This document shows, piece after piece, positions 35,401-36,727 of a stretch of DNA of 36,727 bases. The notes under the pieces were generated by a model that made no database searches, was not told where the DNA came from, and saw only the letters and a program-made list of their open reading frames with translations. Within the stretch, counting starts at the first letter, position 1. Each line of letters starts with the position of its first letter. The translations under genes were made by a program, and so were the position numbers. The DNA comes from Loktanella sp. GTDB taxonomy: Bacteria > Pseudomonadota > Alphaproteobacteria > Rhodobacterales > Rhodobacteraceae. The DNA is taken from positions 1 through 36,727 of the forward strand of contig JAFPBO010000020.1 of the NCBI GenBank assembly GCA_017390475.1, in the 5' to 3' direction.

Positions 35401-35589
35401 GGGCGCGGTGTCCCAGTTGTTGTCGTCGGTCCAGTTTATACCGACAGCTCCAGTCCAGGTTTGCGCGCCAGCTGGTGCTGCAAGTTGTGTCATGCCGATG
35501 ATTATTGCAGATGTGACGAGCAGATAGGACTTCCTACTGATGCGCGCTTGATGAGTCGTACCTTCGGCGATCAGATTGAAATCCATCAT
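32479..35589 (-). CDS. Classical autotransporter with repetitive passenger and C-terminal beta-barrel
   Basis: A 1036-aa type V secreted surface protein. An extended N-terminus (about 20 polar residues ending in RISRK) precedes a hydrophobic signal core (22-38) and a cleavage site near A42 (APAGA). The passenger opens with the TWTGAVGINWTDDNNWDT motif common in such proteins and then has many short repeats rich in N, S, G and T (NNSGTL-, GTLDITGG-like), expected to fold as a beta-helix. From about residue 720 (GTWVRAISG) to the terminal LRVQF is the autotransporter barrel. ATG 35589 is chosen, six bases from TGGAG (35596-35600); the frame is open to a TTG at 35601. It has no known link with the T6SS. 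Confidence 0.9.
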   Translation of the reverse strand: MMDFNLIAEGTTHQARISRKSYLLVTSAIIIGMTQLAAPAGAQTWTGAVGINWTDDNNWDTAPFPDDNTATAIIDADGSLNQPVVDSDVEVAQTDIDSGTLTVEAELTSPEVNIADDGTVIISFPGTISGSVATTGQLDNSGDITGTLDITGGAVTVADTGSVGGDTAMTGGSLDNSGTLADVSVGDAATFNNLAGGEAAALETSGTSTNADGGTLASATVTDGTLDNSGAITGTLDITGGAVTVADTGSVGGDTAMTGGTLDNDGTIAGASVGGGTLTNNNSLNGDVAVSGTGLLTNNADLLGNANVSGTGILTNNATLDGDVTVQAAGTFNNLAGGTANALVNAGTATNLGTIAGNLSNSGTLSSSGTINGDLNNSGTGTVSGAVNGILQNEGAGSLTIDNNLTGLTGITQQSSSAIVIGNNATVALEPGANVGSTGQFVLNAGAALNGQAGSQFTNAAGGMLEVLDGGSLAMALENAINATADILGVVDGNVSNLGDISLTGTVQGNVNNLRSGGGVGTFTAAGTGARVTGLLNNTGNISFATAGPTTLTLGALQQGANGVLDMQNNRSGDRLIIAGDADLQGRVRFDVDVSATGTTFDSINIDNRLTMNNVVLSFNNVGDNAGLTGPYPVVTFGEAGPLSFTTEGLSGSSAVVYQVVNTGNALELQSGANPALAGLASGIGLTQSLIGSVVNRPSSAFVTGLAAQSDAVCGRDGTGVRSDGTWVRAISGFADATGSASTSLGKFDNDFRVDYNGLQAGLDLGCARGAAGGFDLNYGILAGINYATTEQPVFDFNSVTGQVDRSRLLSTNITDLTQNYVGVYMTAARERLFGDLQLRLDRSSLDLRNVVAPGGLALGVDDQTYESTGTTVSGSVGYAFTLDAERGISLIPTAGFAYSDSSVDQVTFSDGRVLDVDTVRSRVNFASLTLARAQFLEDTSSALSYFATGTIYSDAGSATSSRFVNPSDPDFVPVLSEVGNLDTYGEVSVGVNLTRLLERGDGRPQQQMDTSLRVDGRIGDRIESVGVTAQLRVQF
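34810..34897. repeat. Direct repeat copy A inside the autotransporter gene
   Basis: This 88-bp stretch is identical to 35074-35161, 264 bp away (exactly 88 codons, so in frame). It encodes the GAVTVADTGSVGGDTAMTGG region of the passenger. The perfect identity against diverged neighbours suggests recent duplication or gene conversion. Confidence 0.9.
35074..35161. repeat. Direct repeat copy B inside the autotransporter gene
   Basis: Second copy of the 88-bp exact direct repeat (see 34810-34897). Recombination between the copies would delete 264 bp and leave the frame open, giving a shorter passenger. Confidence 0.9.
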
Positions 35590-35653
35590 GTCGTTCTCCA
35601 AATGTGATCATATACAACCATAGCGGTTTATTCCTCTCTTAGACCGAAAGTCA

Positions 35654-36214
35654 TTAGGGGACGCAACGCTTATCATGTTTTTTGTGCGCTTGCGTGCTTT
35701 TGATCGCTTTCGTTGGGTGACTGACCTGCATGTGCTGATCAATGGATGGCAACCACCAAAGCCCGGGCCGTAAATCTGCTCTTCGATCTGCCGGTATAAT
35801 GTGCGCCACCTCGTCTGCAAATTTCCCGGTTCCCTGTACGGCGCTTTGGGCAGCCGCACTCAGAGTGGCGTGGGTTGCGGTGGCCAGCCGGTCAACAAGA
35901 TTGATCAGCCCCGTTCGGTTCACGAGCCACGTCAGCGTGGCACCTGCGACCAAAGCCGTTGCAATTCCGGCGGTGACGCCTGCGACCGCTGCGCCAACGT
36001 TCACGACCGCGCCGGCTGTCAACGCGCCGATCACGACCCCGGCGATGAAGCTGCCGACTGCTGCTCAAATCACCAGCGCCGTACCGTCGACGACCAGCGC
36101 GCTGAACAGCAAGGACCAGTCACCACGTGAGGCAGGGTTGGAATACCATTCGATCACATTGATCGTTTTTACTATGAAGAACCCAACAACCGGGACGCGG
36201 CTTGAAGTGGTGCG
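35654..36214 (-). pseudogene. Probable decayed coding sequence, unrecognised, with internal stop
   Basis: On the minus strand one frame reads plausibly from just after a TAG at 36217-36215 down to 35654, but is interrupted by a TGA at 36067-36065. Before the stop it reads NVIEWYSNPASRGDWSLLFSALVVDGTALVI; after it comes a Gly/Ala-rich hydrophobic stretch (FIAGVVIGALTAGAVV..., two possible membrane segments) and then NRTGLINLVDRLATATHA. The frame after the stop has only a GTG as possible start. The interrupted but compositionally consistent frame suggests a broken gene. Hydrophobic Gly-rich stretches like this occur in T6SS effectors and other toxins, but I cannot assign a family. Confidence 0.4.
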
Positions 36215-36250
36215 CTACACGGGCGGCTAACTGGCCGCGTGTTCCTGCGT

Positions 36251-36544
36251 TCACGGCAGCCATATGGTTCGCACCATCGAGGCGACCACCCCCGCTATCA
36301 ATCGGTGCGCCAGTCCCGGCGGCATCGCGCGACAACCATTGAATTGCTTGAGCTGCTGCGCATAACTCCGCAGCGCGCCTCTGCCACCATCAAGCATGGC
36401 ACGGATGGCGGCACGCCCAATACGTGAGCGCACAGCGGTGACGGCATTGGCCAGCGTGGGTGCGCCATCGGTGCCCGTCGTCCGAAGATCGATGTTGCCA
36501 CCGGTCGAGTCGAAAAGTGCCTGTGTGTCGGATACCTCATCCAA
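36251..36544 (-). pseudogene. Possible upstream fragment of the same decayed gene
   Basis: A 97-residue minus-strand frame (MDEVSDTQALFDSTGG to MVRTIWLP) with protein-like composition, including AVTAVRSRIGRAAIRAMLDGGRGALRSYAQQL and AHRLIAGVVASMVRTIW. It stops just where another frame (about 36120-36310, GQLAARVAHHFKPRP) takes over and leads towards the fragment at 35654-36214. Three successive frames in the same direction are what one expects of a gene broken by frameshifts. It could instead be a short hypothetical gene. No ribosome site is convincing. Confidence 0.3.
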
Positions 36545-36652
36545 TACGTCATGCCCGGTAAGAATTGTAATGGCCGCCTAGAGGAGACCGAATTAGCCCG
36601 AATTATTCATGAGGGGTTGGCGAGGGTAGCTTAAGCGTTTGAAAGGATGTAT

Positions 36653-36675
36653 TTTTTGGTTGTCTCGACCAAAAA
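36653..36675. repeat. Inverted repeat near the right edge
   Basis: TTTTTGGT (36653-36660) and ACCAAAAA (36668-36675) are exact reverse complements with a 7-base loop. The last A is also the first base of a possible ATG. It could be an operator or a weak terminator; the left arm is the T-rich one on the plus strand, so on the minus strand transcript it is also followed by AT-rich sequence. Confidence 0.4.
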
Positions 36676-36727
36676 TGCAAATTCCAAAGCCCGGCACCCT
36701 CACCATGAAACACTCTATCTCCACAGC
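36675..36727 (+). CDS. Possible start of a gene cut by the window edge
   Basis: From ATG 36675 the frame is open to the end of the window (17 codons, MQIPKPGTLTMKHSISTA), with a second in-frame ATG at 36705. There is no clear ribosome site; the sequence just upstream is an inverted repeat. With so few residues the product cannot be judged. It could equally be a chance open frame. Confidence 0.25.
   Translation, partial: MQIPKPGTLTMKHSIST

Noticed and set aside
34277-35527. Long plus-strand open frame (416 codons) opposite the autotransporter
   Set aside because: It is the antisense of the repetitive passenger region. Its Pro/Val/Ser-rich sequence mirrors the repeats, it has no ribosome site, and the minus-strand protein has a clear signal peptide and barrel.
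35654-36034. Intact 126-aa minus-strand gene
   Set aside because: Only a GTG start without a ribosome site is available and the same frame continues upstream past a stop, so a broken longer gene is more likely.

Overview
The window carries one complete-looking type VI secretion system (T6SS) gene cluster from a GC-rich alphaproteobacterium. The gene families, the threonine-phosphorylation genes (kinase, phosphatase, FHA protein, TagF) and the apparent lack of TssJ point to a Rhodobacterales (Roseobacter-type) genome with an Agrobacterium-like T6SS. That placement is inference from protein style, not from a marker gene. I see no rRNA, tRNA, CRISPR array or transposase gene.

Layout. (1) 1-306: no convincing gene, one short palindrome. 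(2) 307-13779, + strand: a tightly packed operon with a DUF6931-like gene, tagH/fha, tssA, tssB, tssC, hcp (tssD), tssE, tssF, tssG, tssH/clpV and an unrecognised 333-aa gene. (3) 13843-18093, - strand: a membrane-anchored M23 peptidase fused to a lysozyme-like domain, an exported caspase-like protein with a missing catalytic His, and a DUF1036-type exported protein. (4) 18154-22048, + strand: two small exported or anchored proteins, then an ExbB/TolQ-like channel, two ExbD/TolR-like proteins and a TonB-like protein. (5) 22055-32378, - strand: tssK, tssL (with OmpA domain), tssM, tagF, pppA and ppkA in transcription order. (6) 32479-35589, - strand: a classical autotransporter. (7) 35602-36727: apparently decayed coding sequence and possibly the start of a + strand gene.

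How it fits together. TssB/TssC form the sheath, Hcp the tube, TssE/F/G/K/A the baseplate and assembly factors, TssL/TssM the membrane complex, and ClpV recycles the sheath. PpkA, PppA, TagH/Fha and TagF form the post-translational switch. The N-terminal tails of TssL and PpkA carry the same D-x-[KR/Q]-T-x-F-type threonine motif, a plausible phospho-docking site for the FHA protein.

The most novel part is the 8-9 kb between the two T6SS operons. It holds a complete proton-channel type module (ExbB, ExbD, ExbD-like, TonB-like). The periplasmic domain of the TonB-like protein is visibly homologous to the periplasmic domain of the PpkA kinase: two Cys exactly 52 residues apart in both, followed by a shared CAAL-x-F segment. 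The two domain-coding regions converge tail to tail across a 6-bp gap. I propose an envelope-sensing or force-transducing module that feeds the kinase, with peptidoglycan-remodelling partners. VgrG, PAAR and TssJ are not visible in the window.
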